Below, piece by piece: positions 32,862 to 45,700 of a stretch of DNA of 64,000 nt. The notes below the pieces were generated by a model that worked only from the letters and a program-made list of their open reading frames with translations, did no database searches and was not told where the DNA came from. This DNA comes from Zizania palustris (Eukaryota > Streptophyta > Magnoliopsida > Poales > Poaceae). Each line of letters starts with the position of its first letter. Positions within the stretch are counted from its first letter, which is position 1. The position numbers and the translations under genes were made by a program. The stretch is from positions 32,518,778-32,582,777 of the forward strand of contig JAAALK010000080.1 of NCBI GenBank assembly GCA_019279435.1. Direction: 5' to 3'.

Positions 32862-33408
32862 ATATCGGTACCCTCACAAACAGGGCAAATCTTCTCTTGA
32901 CGGCGCTATCACGACACTCTTGGCGCATGATCCGGCTGACCTAGTGCAACCTCTAGTGTTTAGCCAATAGAGCTTTGGAGGTCTTAATGATATGCTGGGC
33001 GATCTCCACTATGATATTATAAGGTATTGTGTTTCACCGGCTCAACACCATGGTCACCGAGTACATCGATCGACTCTCTATCAGCGGTCTAGTAGGAAAA
33101 GGGTTGAGTGTTGAGTGCTAGTACGAATGAGATGTATTCATGGCTTGCTAGCATGGGAAATTCAACGTAGCAATTAGTGCGATCAAGTGTCAACGGGAAA
33201 AGAAGCAGTACAATCGTTGTGGGAAGTGAACCAATGCCTCGGGACTAAACAAAGCAGTTCAATCATTTATCAATGTGCGTGGCTCATCGTGCTTCAATGT
33301 GTTATTGTAAGAAATAATTTGGAATCTTTAGTAGTGGTTTTCTTTTTTACCCAGTACAAAAAATATCTATAGTACCGATTTTATTTATAAACCGGTACTA
33401 AACTGAGT

Positions 33409-34480
33409 TTGATTTCATTTAATTTCAAATTTTACTCATCTAACTTTTATTTCATTTTAATTTAAATTCTACTCAACTAATTTAGATTTCTCAATTCAAA
33501 TTATACTCAGCTGAGTTTGATTTCATTTCAATTCAAAATCTCCACAACTAATTTAGATTCCATTTCAATACAAATTCTACACACCTAAGTTGAATTTCAT
33601 TTCATTTCACATTCTCCACAACTAATTTGTATTTAGTTCAATTCAAATTCTACTCTCAACTGAGTTTGATTTCATTTCATTTCAAATTCTACTCAACTAA
33701 GTTGATTTTCATTTCATTTCAAATTCTCCACAATAAATTCTACTGAACTAAGTTGGATTTAAGTTCAACTTAAATTCTCCACAACTAATTTTGATTTCAT
33801 TTCAATTCAAATTCTACTCAACTAAGTTGGATTTCATTTCAATTCAAATTCTACAAACCTAAGTTGGACTTCATTTCATTTCAAGTTCTAAATTGACTAA
33901 TTTGAATTTCATTTCAATTCAAATTCTACTAACTGAGTTTGATTTCATTTCAATTCAAATTCTACTCAACTAAGTTGGATGTCATTTCAATTCAAATTCT
34001 ACTTAACTAAGTTTGATTTCATTTCAATTCAAATTATACTCAACTTATTTTAATTTCATTTCAATTAAAATTCTACTAAATATAGTTTGATTTCAATTCA
34101 ACTCAAATTCTACTTAACTAATTTGGATTTCATTTCATTTCAAATTCTACTCAACTTAGTTTGATTTCATTTCAATTCAAATTATACTCAAGTGAGTTAG
34201 ATTTCATGTCAATTCAAATTCTACTCACCTAAGTTGGATTTAATTTGATTTTAAATTATACTCACCTAATTTAGATTTGATTTGATTTTAAATTCTACTC
34301 AATTGAGTTTAATTTCATTTCAATTCAAATTCTACTCAACTAATCTGGATTTTATTTCAATTCAAATTCTACTCAACTGAGTTTGATTTTATTTCAATTC
34401 AAAATCTACTCAATCGAGTTGGATTTCATTTCAATTAAAATTCTACTCACCTAAGATGGATTTCATTTCATTTCATTTCA
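33409..34480. repeat. 37-bp AT-rich minisatellite, about 29 copies
   Basis: The unit is approximately gatttcatttcaattc followed by aaattctactcaactaagttg, 37 bp long. It is repeated with substitutions and occasional short or extended copies over about 1.07 kb. Some copies alternate caattc and catttc, suggesting higher-order duplication. No coding potential. Confidence 0.9.
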
Positions 34481-35549
34481 AGTTGGTCACCTAGGGAGAA
34501 GATGCTTCCACATTTTTTCAACATCGATCATATTGGTATAGCCTTATCTTGTTGATATCTCAAGAGTGTCACACTCATGCATGTTATGGAGATTGACAAA
34601 GCTTTTTGATAGAAACTAGAACAATGAGATAACATCACATCAGTTTGTTATGATTTCGTTACCGTATAAATATAAAATGCAATGTATATACATATGATGT
34701 AAAATAGGCAATCGTGTCAAACTAATTTCACTTGAGATTATACAAAAGTTTACGAACTAATCTACATTCTATATTCATCTGCATTATATCATTTATATTT
34801 GTAAATTAAACTAAGATGTATTACATAACTAGTACTAAAGATGCAACATTTCCATTACATATTTGAGTGAGGGCATGTTGGTCGATCGATGCATAAATGG
34901 AAGTGACATGTGCATTGTAGTACTAAGATTATTCACATGGATTATTACATCTATACATAGCATTTGTAATACAAATCAACCAAATAATAACATCTCATAA
35001 TGTAGTGTTCAATCAACCCTAAAATGGTAAAAAATGAGGAAAACAACGTACACTGGTGGCGGTAGGCCTACTGCTAGAAGAACGATGTCCGGAGGACACC
35101 GCTTGGGAGGCTTGCCATGTCGTTGGCACCTGATCTGGATCACCAATGACTGGTTAGCTGGGATAAACCATAAATCTTGAACTGGTCGCATGGGTAGAAG
35201 AAGAACTGGAGGACATAGATTGAAATGTGGAACATGGAATTTTTAGGGATATCACACAATATTTATTACTAGTTTGGAATACCACTTGGTTATAAAGTTA
35301 TTAGCACCGGTTGGTGTGCTGACCCAATACTAATGGGTAGGCTTTGTGCATCGGTTGGATACCCCAGCCGGTACTGATAAGTTTAGCCAGGCGGTCTCCC
35401 GACTTGGTAATAAAACTCTTTATTAGTATAGGTTGTGGCTTTCCACGACGTTCTCTTTCTTTTCTGATTATTGTAGACGACGTTTGGTACCGGCTCTAGT
35501 TGGAATATGTACTAAAAGGGGTAGACAAAAGGACATTTTCTAGTAGTGT

Positions 35550-36818
35550 AATAAAAGTGAAGATATGTGTAAATAGATAAAAGTGTCCAAAAACTGAATA
35601 AAAATAGAAAGGAAATAAATCAATAGGTAAAACGATAATTAGCAACTAACTTCATAAAAATATTTTCTAATGTAAGTTGGTGAATTGATAGTAAAATTTA
35701 GACTAGACTTACGTTGTAATGCACTGAAAAATGATTTTGTGAAAATAAAAATGAGTAAAGTATTACCAGAACTTATGAGATGGTTGTGATTTGGTATTTG
35801 TTTGGATTGGAGACATCGTGGGATGAGATGGGATCATCCCTATTTTCTGGGATAGGATGATCCCAATTTCTGTTTGGTTGTAGGGATAAGATGGTTCCTA
35901 TTTTTTGTTTAGTTGAAAGGATAAAATGAGATATGATGATTCTATCTCCTATTTGGATTGAGGATTGAAGTAGGATATATGAATATGGTAACCCTCTAAC
36001 TAACTTCGGTGAGGTTACCTTCTATCTCAAAAAAAGTTTCATCCATTTTGCTTTCACAAAATTACTATTTAAAGTCACAGTTTAGCTAATTTTCTTAATT
36101 TAGTGATAACATAGCGTATTCCATAATATTGAGGCAATAAAAAGAATGAGAAGGAAAACTTGCCACGCACTGAAACATGATTCTATTTAGAATAAATATG
36201 AGTACAACAGCTATCATGGTAAGAGCCAAACAAGACGACCCAAAGCAATCAGCTAATACATGGTAGGAGCTAAACAAGGCAAGCATATAATCAGCCAATA
36301 CATAGAAAGCATGTATACGACATGTGTTGATATTTCCAACAGACAATACTACAAAAATTCTGTCAGAAGTATGGACAAAATGGCATATGCACGATGTGCT
36401 GCACCGTCGTGAGCAGCTTCTCGCCGTCCTCTGCCATCGCGTCAAAATCTTGAATGAAAATGGCATCAAACAACCTCACCTCCAGAGACAAATGACAAAT
36501 CACGATTTGTCTCCCAACCAAACGCCTATGAAATCCCGGAATATCCCTCAAACCAAACATATGCTTGAGGTATCAATCGAAATGGCTATGTTGCGTCTTA
36601 GCAATTTGTAAATTGAAGTATTTGTCTAGGGGATTTTTATATGAATTTTAGAAGAATTACACTAATTCTTATAAAAATCATGTAAATTTATCTATACTCC
36701 TTTTGAAAGAATAAACCGTGGTGAGTCTGCCACCCACCTAATCACATTATAGTTTTTGCAGTTTACTCATTAATATTATTTAATATTATACAACAAACCA
36801 ATAAAATAAATTGATACA
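35550..36818. other. intergenic with MITE-like stretches
   Basis: At 35790-35960 the words gggatgagatgggatcatcc and gggataggatgatccc recur in both orientations, and about 36480-36550 holds ccaaccaaacgcc and ccctcaaaccaaac. These look like a nested or decayed MITE of the type seen at 18986-19394. No gene was recognised. Confidence 0.4.
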
Positions 36819-37204
36819 TCTCTACTATTATAAAGCGTCCAGATTTCCGTATCCTCCGTCCGCAACCCACCGTTCGTGTCTTCCCACATCCTAAAAAAAC
36901 CGGTCAAAATTTATACCCTATAAAAACCGCCTGACCCGGACCGCCGCACAACCTCCCGGCCGCACAAAGCATGCAGCAACCGAAAAAAATGGGCACGCAT
37001 GCATGTAGCAACCGAAAAGAACGAGAAAAAATAAAAAAAAAATATTTTTGCAATTCAATTTTTTAATTTCTTTATTTTTACGCGGATGTACGAATTTTAT
37101 GTAAAAACACTTAGATTTCTAAAAAATCATACAGAAACATTAATTTTACGCAAATATCCTGTTGCAAAATAAGTTTTTGTTGCAAAGCACATGCCTCTGA
37201 CTAG
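36819..37204 (+). mobile_element. small non-autonomous Helitron, 386 bp
   Basis: It begins TCTCTACTATTATAAAGC directly after an A and ends gcaaagcacatgcctctgactag directly before a T, the A|T insertion of Helitrons, with 5' TC and 3' CTAG ends. A short palindrome, gcacatgc, lies about 12 bp before the 3' end. The copy at 23825-24383 shares the last 190 bp. It encodes nothing. Confidence 0.85.
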
Positions 37205-39399
37205 TATAATTAAAAGTGAATAACATGTATCATATAAAAATATATTTAATTTATTAAAAAACATTATAATTTTTTGTTCGTAGCAAAACACAGGAGTAAA
37301 CTACAAGCACATCGTACCATCGGTATATTTTACTCGATAAAAAGTATACGGGGAAAACTACTGGCACGTCAACCTAAACCCATTGATGAGTAAAGGAGGA
37401 AAAAAGTATATAAAGAAACATCTCTTTCTAACTCGATCGATATATTTCCTGCTTATAAGTGGTTTGTCAACGGCAGAAATAAAATATGAACACAATTGAA
37501 TCCGGATGAATGGTTTCAAATTAAAGATAAAAGAAACAAATGTAGAAGGTGTTCATTCTGCTTCTGCAGAACTCTATTGAAGCCTCTCTGATTTTTTCTT
37601 GTATATGTTGTTTTGAATTTGTGTAAAAAGTTCAAGAAATAAACTATTTTTCCTCAAATTTGGTTGTGAAATTAATTAAATTGAGGCGAAATATATAACC
37701 ATTTTTGAAGCTTCTACGTTTTTTTGTAATTTCTTCTCTCCCCCATCAGAACTTTTTGTAACGGAAAACTGTTTCCTAATTCGTTGGAGTTTCAGTTTCT
37801 CTCTTCCGGTTATGTCTAAGAACATATGCACATTTTGAGAAGAAAAAACTAAGACACTGAACACATTTTTTAGAAACTACAGTATTTCAAAAACTATACT
37901 ATACTATGTTCATAACAATATCACAGTTTATAATACCACAATTTTGGAAAAAATACTTCATACCAAAGTTTTCAATAGTGTAGATTGAGTATAACATTTA
38001 TAATACTACAATTTACTTTACATAGATTTCAGATTGAGTTGTCAAACACCTTTTAGTATATAATACTGTAGTATTGTTCAATACTACAATATTGCTTCTA
38101 AAACTAAAAAAAACTTTGTTAGCCTAAGCATTTACTCGTAGCCAAGTAAAGAGAGATACAAATCATGACAACTCCCAGACATGCAAGGAATCAAGTAAAA
38201 TGCATGATCATTAATAAGAGGATAGATCAGTATAATCTTAGGGCATGCATGCAAGGAATTTTTTCAAAAGCATACTTATCACAAACTTCTAAACTTAGCC
38301 ATTTCTAATATATCAGATCTAAGGTGACTGGACCATAACATTTTATGGATTGATCCAAATATCTTTCTCTAATTCAGCAACTAGACAATAGTTTCATATG
38401 TCTAATGACTTCAACTAACACTCCAGCGACAAACCAAATGCCATATGGAAGGAGACCTACGTATGTCAATTGCGGTACGGGTGTGTTTGTAGATTCTGAA
38501 AAAACTGCTGTAAACCGTAGAAAAGCTGAGAAACTATTTGGTTGGAATAGTTGTGGATTTATATTTTGATAGTTCATGATGTTTAGTTACATTATCAATA
38601 TGTAATTTTACGTGTAAATCATTTTAATCATGAAAATTTGTAATGTTTATATTAAAATTATATATTTTCAAATTACACTAAAATGATATATTTTACTAAA
38701 ATTTCACTTTTTTAAATTTTAATGAACTGATATGTTTTAATAGTATGGTAGGTAATATTCATTCAAAGTTGAACTGAAAAGCTATGAAATTTGGGTTATA
38801 CCAATTTTCAAGTTTGTATTATGAGAATCTGCAGATTCTAAAAAAGCTGAGTGACCAAAGAACTATTAGTTCAGATTCCAGCTTCCGAGCTAGAAAACTG
38901 GTTCAAAAATTTGAATCAAACAGGCCCTACATCTACAAAAGAAAGATTGAACTTTCGCGGACACGTTTCCTTACGACTTTACGGCTATCGAACACAAAGG
39001 TGAAAAATTGACAAGACCAGTCTCATCGCCAACAAACATTGGATCCGACGACAAATCACCGTGAATTAGGAAGAACATTCCCAACAAGCGATCTTTAGTT
39101 CTTTGCCACGAAAGCTCCAAACTAAAACATGATATGATAGTAACCAGTATCAGCTCAACTTTGTCAAACTATCAATTAATACCGTCTAAACCAAACAGAT
39201 CAATCATGTAACCTAGATTCATGAAAATTATCGAATCTTTGAAGTGCAAAATGAAATAAAAGTTACTTATACTGATTTCATAATTCTGGACCCACTGAAA
39301 TCGAACAAAATTACATGGTAATACCCGATGTAACGTACATTTTAGCTTACAACAAGAGCCTTTCTTTACACATATACTTGTTGATAATTTATAACTTGA
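37205..39399. other. AT-rich intergenic DNA upstream of the GT14 gene
   Basis: No gene was recognised. About 37860-38115 has inverted actacagtat/atactgtagt words and about 38460-38940 has gattctgaaaaa/cagattctaaaaaagc words, both MITE-like but without definable ends. Confidence 0.4.
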
Positions 39400-39761
39400 T
39401 CAAACAAAGCTCGTATTTTTCAAATCAATCAGTCTCAATCTAGTGAAAAGGCAAGAGCACCGCGAGCGGCAGGCGGAGACGCACCAATCCGTAGGCGAGC
39501 GAGCACACGAGTTTTCTGGCTGGTGAAGCGGCCGCTCCTCCTCCTCCTCCTCCTCCCCTGGCGCTGGGCGCGGTAACCTCACCTCATCGCGTCACGCCAC
39601 AGCGCGGCACCAACCGTCGGCCACATTTAATCCCGCACCACCACCACCACCACCACCACCGCGTCTCCCGGCCGCAGCCGATCCGGTCCGCTGCTCGCCT
39701 CTCGCCGCTCGCCGTGATCCATTGCTGGCCCGGTGGCCGGAGTTGGTGGTTGGAGGGAGGG
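39400..39761 (+). promoter_or_regulatory. promoter / 5' leader region of the GT14 gene
   Basis: Composition shifts from AT-rich to strongly GC-rich. A (CTC)n microsatellite at about 39536-39556 and a (CCA)n run at about 39637-39660 lie in the likely 5' leader, as is common in grass genes. No clear TATA box was found close to the start, and the transcription start cannot be placed from sequence alone. Confidence 0.4.
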
Positions 39762-42700
39762 ATGATGGAGACGAAGCCGCCGTCGCCGGGGTCCGCCGCG
39801 GCGTCGGCGGCGGGGGGAGGGGGGCACGGGTACCACCGGAGGTGGGCGGCGCCGTTGCTCGCGTCCGTGCTGCTCTCGTCGCTCCTAATCTCGGCGTCCT
39901 TCTTCTTCTCCTCGTCACGTGCGCTGCTCCTCTCCTTCTCGCCGCTCCCCTCCGCGGCCTCCGCGGAGCCGCTCTTCGTCGAGGCCAAGCTGCGCCAGCA
40001 GCAGCAGCAGCAGATGCGGCCCGGCCAGGGTCCCCCGCCGCGGGCCGTACCGAGGATCGCATACCTGGTCTCTGGCTCCGCCGGGGACGGCGTAGCACTG
40101 CGCCGGACGCTACGGGCGCTCTACCACCCGGGCAACATGTACGTCGTGCACCTCGACCTGGAGGCGCCCGCCACCGAGCGCTCCGAGCTCGCCGCCGCCG
40201 TGCGCTCCGACCCCATCTACTCACGATTCCGGAACGTCAAGGTGGTCACCCGTGCCAACCTGGTCACCTACCGGGGCCCGACCATGGTGGCCAACACGCT
40301 GCACGCCGCGGCCATCCTGCTCCGCGAGGGCGGTGACTGGGATTGGTTCATCAACCTCTCCGCCTCCGACTACCCCCTCGTCACCCAGGACGGTAAGCAC
40401 AGATGCGATCTGCTCCGCCGCAATCCCGCGATTGGATCACACAAATACGCGAGCCTCGATCAAAATTTCGTGTTTCCACGCTCGCAAAAACGCGATTTTT
40501 CCTCAATCCCTTGTCGATTTGGGCGCATTCGATTCCAAGTTTGGGTCACTGGAGCATACTGGGATCGGAAATTTCAAATTGGAGCCGTTCGTTTGGTGGA
40601 AGAGTTGGGGGAAAGATGCGATCCCATCTTTATACGCTTGCAATTGCGAATTGCGAATTGCGATGCGAGTGATACTTAGCTTAATTTATGGCATGTTTTC
40701 CCGACTGGTCTGGGAATTTAGTAAGATTCGATTGATTTTGCACTTTCTAGGTGGTACCTGGGGTAGGTAGGCAAATCTTTGGCCATTCTTTCTTTAAATG
40801 GAGGCTTCAGCTCCTCTGCTCCACTAACTCTGATCTTGCCTTATCTTTCTATTGCGATCTATACGGCTATACCTACCTGTTGATAATTTTTTAATAGAAA
40901 AATTCATAATTGCTCATCGAGATCATTTTAAGGGGGGCTATTAGGATTACGTTTGAGTAAACCTGTTTGTTAGACTGAACATGTATGGTTGTTAATCGTA
41001 CTTCGCATGACTGCTGCAGATCTGTTGTATGCGCTCTCAGATTTGCCAAGGCAGCTTAACTTTATTGAGCATACTAGTGACATCGGATGGAAGGAGTAAG
41101 CATGGAATTTTGCTGAAAGAGTTGTTGTTTGTTCCTGCAAGTTGCTTGTCGCTAAATTTGCCTCTGTAGGTATCAGAGGGCAAAGCCGGTGATCATTGAC
41201 CCTGGGCTATACAGTCTGCAGAAGTCCGATGTTTTCTGGATTACAGAGAAAAGAAGTGTTCCAACCGCATTCAAACTCTTCACTGGTAAATGTTTCGTCT
41301 TCCTGATGCCTTAGCTTGAGCTATCTCTCCTTCATTATTTGTTTTTTTGATGTTCTTTGTGCCCATCTTGTATGTTTACCATTTTAGTTATTAATTAATT
41401 ACCATGTACGTTCACGATTGTCCTATGTTTATCATTGAGTTATTTGTTCCTGGTGCAATCAAGTTCTGTTTGTAGTTTTTCATGTTGGTCTTTGTCTTTG
41501 TTCACCATGCTCAATACGTGAATTTGTTTTGGCTGACTCATGGTGGCTTGTCTTGTTTTATTTTAGTTGGCCATGAGACCTGATGTCAGCACTTCAATGG
41601 TTTGGCTTCTGTTATTAACATGTAGAAAGGTAGTTAGTAACAGTTGAGATGGCACACAGTAGCTTCATTGCAATTCTCCAATAAAGCTTGCTTGCTGATT
41701 TCTATCAGATGCCAAATCTTCTTTACAGTACCATGGAAAGAATCAATTTAAGCACATTGTCTTGCATTGGTGAAACTGATGTTTTGGCCTTCTTCATTTA
41801 AAATTTTAACGGTAGTGTGCTAGCCTCCCATTTCACAAGTCATAGCATGGTTGTCATGGCGCCCCGGCGAGTCCAGTCGCCAGGGGGCCGACTGGACGCC
41901 TAGGCGCCTAGGCGGGCGCCTAGGCGTCGCCTAGGCGACCAATTAAATTCAGCACACAACCACACATAGTTCATACTTCATAGCACAATTAAATTCGCCT
42001 AGGCATGTTCCATAGTTCATACTTCATAGTTCATAGCACACAACCACACATGCAAAATAAAGTTTCACACAATTCACACAAGTCCATAGCAAGCAAACAA
42101 AGTAAAGGTTCAAACTTCAAAGTTCAAACAAGCAATGAAACTCTCCTAATGGTTCTAAACTTCTAATCAACATCAAACTCTATATCATCGTGGCCACTCT
42201 GATTGGCATTCCGTGGAGCACAATCTTGAGGACTAGATGGTGGTTGGCCAAAATCATCTTCAATATCAAGGTCATCGGCCACATAGGGATCTTCATCATC
42301 TTCCTCTCCTCCAGATACTTGTTCTTCTTCAATAATTAAGGTAGAAGCTGGTACACTTCGACGAGTACGAGCATACGTCCTAGTTATCCTAGGTGCCCGA
42401 AGTGATTCACTTGCACCAATGACTTCATCAACATGAGACCAAAAGAGATCATCTCCAGGATGGACTTCATCATTTCCCATCAAGTGAACCCATTCATTGT
42501 CCCATTGGAACTCTTCTAAGATCAATGGGTTGAAATTTGTTCCTTCAACCCGCATCTTTCTAAACCTTTCAGCAATCTTCATGTTGTATTGAATATAAAC
42601 CAAGTCATTCAGTCTTTTGTGCTCCAAGCGATTCCTTTTCTTTGTATGGATCTACAAAGTAATTAATAGTTACTACTTAGTACTTACTAATATAGCAATC

Positions 42701-45700
42701 TATGAATGAAAGACAAGTACTCAAGTAGACATGATTTGTAGTCGCTTACAAATTCAAATATGCTCCAATTGCGCTCACAACCAGAAGCTGAACAACAAAG
42801 ACCAATGATGCGTCTTGCAAAAGTTTGTAGCTCTCTACTTAGTCCACCAAAAGCACCCCACCAATCAACTACAGTAGTTGTACAAATATGTTAGAGCTAG
42901 AAGTCTAGAACACAGAATATAGTAAGAATAGTATAGGATTGTAGGTCTTACGAGGGTTTTTGGTTTTTTGTTGCTTCACTGCCAATGGCTTTGCAAAGAT
43001 CCCCCTTGTGTTCTCATAGTCATCCGCTTGATTACTTATTTGTACAAGCAAGACATCATCATCAAACATCAGAGTCTCAAGGACATCATTGAAGGCAACT
43101 CGGAGTCTAGAAGCCTCATTGTCATCTTCTTTGGAGATGTCAAAAAATTTATTTGGATTCAAAAATAGTGCAGCCCCATGAAGTTTTTGCTCCATTTGAT
43201 TCACCCACCTTGTATCTATGATGTCCAGTACCTTCTTTAGAACCCTAGGCTTGCTTTCAAGAGCGGTGCTTATCTTTTTTCTTGCTAGATACATAGCTGC
43301 AGCAATCTCTGGCATGGCAGGCTTCTCATCCCCATCAGCAATCCTCAAAGCAATAAGCAAAGGTTGGGATGCTCTAATGCAATCCATTACGGTATTCCAG
43401 AACTGAGTGGAAATCACAATATCAGTAGCTTTCTTCCCAGCCTCCGTGAAAGCCAATTTGGACCTAGTCCAATCATCACTAAGAAAGAGCTTCCTCAAAG
43501 CATCCTTATGCTTCAATAGACTTTGCAAAGTGAGAAAAGCAGTGGCAAACCGAGTGGCTGCGGGTTTAACCAAATCTCTTCCTCCTGTATGCTCTCTCAT
43601 TGCATCAAGAAGTCTCCCATGCCTATAGATGAAGGTAGTCAACCGCTTGGCATTGTTGATGCCCTTCTTGAAGTCCCTTATGTTTGCAATGTCCTCTAAC
43701 ATAAGGTCTAAACAATGTGCAGCACAAGGTGTCCAAAAGATTTTAGGATACTTGTTCCTAATAATTGCACCAGCAAGCTTAAAGTTGGCCCCATTGTCAG
43801 TGACTATTTGAACTACATTATCCACACCCACATCAAGAATCCTCTTCTCAAGCATATCTGCCAGGACTTGTCCAGTTGCCACCTGGGAGGATGCATCTAC
43901 AGACTCTAAGAAGAAGGTCCCTTCAGGACAATTGACAAGGAAATTTATCAAGTGTCTCCTCCTCTTATCAGTCCATCCATCAGACATGATTGTGTAGCCA
44001 TATTTTCTCCATGCAACCTCTAGCCCCTCTCTTATAGCTAAAACCTCTTTTTTTGCCTTGGCAAGTAATGGCACTCTTAGCTCATGGTAACTAGGAGGCT
44101 TGTACCCATGCCCATATTGTCCAACGGACTCCATCATGATCTCATAGCTCCTCGAATTAGCAGCATTGAATGGTATGCCACATTGATAAAAGAAGTTTGC
44201 AACATGCCTATCCACCCTCTCTTTTTCTTCCTTGGTTCTCATGCATTGCTCTATGGATGTTTGGGCAGGTTGCTTTGAATGCCTTTCCTCAACCACCTCT
44301 TCTGGAGTCTTCTTTAATATTGAAGCAACTGACTTTGTCACCTTAGGCACCGGTGTGAAACTAAGAGCAGCCGCCTTCCTTTTTGCCGCTGTCCCTGAAC
44401 TTGGGATACTAGAAGACGCGACAGACGCCTTTGATGATGCAGCAGCTTGATTTTGATTGACCTCAATCTCCTGAACCTCATCATCTTCCTCATCATCATC
44501 TAAAATTATCCGGCTTGATCTTGTAGTTTTCTTCATGTACTCTTGCATCTCTCTCATTATTGCCGTGGTTGTTTTGCTACATGTTTGCACATCACCAAAA
44601 CCAGCGGCAAGGTGTTGCTTCAACCTTTTGATACCTGAATGCATTTGCTTCCCACATAAAGAACATTGCACCAAATCTTTGTTTGTCAAGTCCGGCCAAA
44701 ATCCATACTTCCATCCAGGATCCTTCGACTTAGCCTTTCGCTTCGGATCCTTTGATGGATCATATGCAACCTCCCCCTGTAGGGCACCACTACCTTCACC
44801 ATCTGCCATTGTGCTGCTTGCCTTGCTAGTTGTTGCCTTCTCTGTTGCTGCCTAGTGCCTTCTCTGTTGCTGGCTTGCTGCCTGCTGCCCTGCTACACTA
44901 CTGCAGTACTGCTTGAGTGCTTGCCTTGCTGCCTGCTGCACTACTGCAGTACTAGGGGAGCACAGGGGAGGCGGGGAGCACAGGGGAGGGAGCACAGTGG
45001 AGCCGGGGAGCACAGGGGACTAGGGGAGGGAGCACAGAGCAACTGAGCACAGGGGAGGCGGGGAGCACAGGGGAGCCGGGGAGCATAGGGGAGCCGGGGA
45101 GCACAGGGGACTAAGGGAGAGAGCACAGGGGAGCCGGGGAGCACAGGGGAGGGAGCACAGGGGAGGCGGCCGGTGGCTGGTGGCCGGGCGGCGGAACTGC
45201 GCAAGGGGAAGCAGCGGAGATCCGGCGGCGCAAACGAACAGGAGATCCGGCGGCCGGCGGAGCAGATCCGGCAGCCGGTGGGCGGCGGCGCAAGGGACTG
45301 AGGCGTGAGGCGGCGGCGCAAGGGAAGCGGCGGCGGCGGCGCAAGGGAAGAAGAACCTAAAGCCGAAAGGGCCTGGGCGCGGGCTTAGAAAATGACTCAC
45401 GGACCCTAGGCGCCCGCCCAGAGTCTCCTGACCGCCTAGGCGCCATGGGCGACGCCTAGACTGTCCAGGCAGGCGCCTAACTCACCCAGGCGAGGCGTTT
45501 CAGCTAGGCGTCCGGCGGCCACCGCCTGGACGCCTAGTCGGCGCCTAGGCGTCGCCTAGGCGACGCCGTGACAACAATGAGTCATAGACTAATCAAGTAA
45601 TGTTTGTCTATACTATAATTTATGCTTCGGCATATATCATAACTAGTACATTTGTATGTGACAATGAAGCAGCTGCTAATTATACCAGTTGGTTGTTGAA

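Larger units (their letters stand above)
29360..35549. mobile_element. CACTA-like element region with accggt subterminal repeats
   Basis: The right terminus reads, on the minus strand, CACTACTAGAAAATGTCC, a classic grass CACTA end, at 35549. Inverted words such as taccggttataaa and tttataaaccggtac occur at about 29368, 29452, 29531, 33367, 35320 and 35480, as in the subterminal regions of this family. The left CACTA terminus was not found, so the left limit is a guess. The region contains a solo LTR, a 37-bp minisatellite and a 277-bp duplication. Confidence 0.4.
41846..45579 (-). mobile_element. complete hAT transposon within intron 3 of the GT14 gene, 3.7 kb
   Basis: The left end catggttgtcatggcg and the reverse-complemented right end cattgttgtcacggcg form inverted repeats. 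A perfect 8-bp duplication agtcatag flanks them (41838-41845 and 45580-45587). Both ends carry arrays of the palindrome gcgcctaggcgc and variants, likely transposase binding sites. The element encodes an apparently uninterrupted transposase on the minus strand and has a GC-rich minisatellite upstream of it. All hallmarks of an autonomous element are present. Whether it still moves cannot be told from sequence. Confidence 0.93.

Noticed and set aside
33409..34480. CRISPR-like array
   Set aside because: There are no unique spacers; the units are head-to-tail minisatellite copies in a plant genome.
39592..40224. 210-codon minus-strand ORF opposite GT14 exon 1
   Set aside because: A shadow of the GC-rich first exon. 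The plus-strand frame has the signal anchor, the catalytic motifs and matching splice sites.
44941..45400. Three 77-126-codon minus-strand ORFs near the hAT right end
   Set aside because: They translate the G-rich minisatellite into repeated Cys/Ser/Pro units and lie upstream of the real transposase start.
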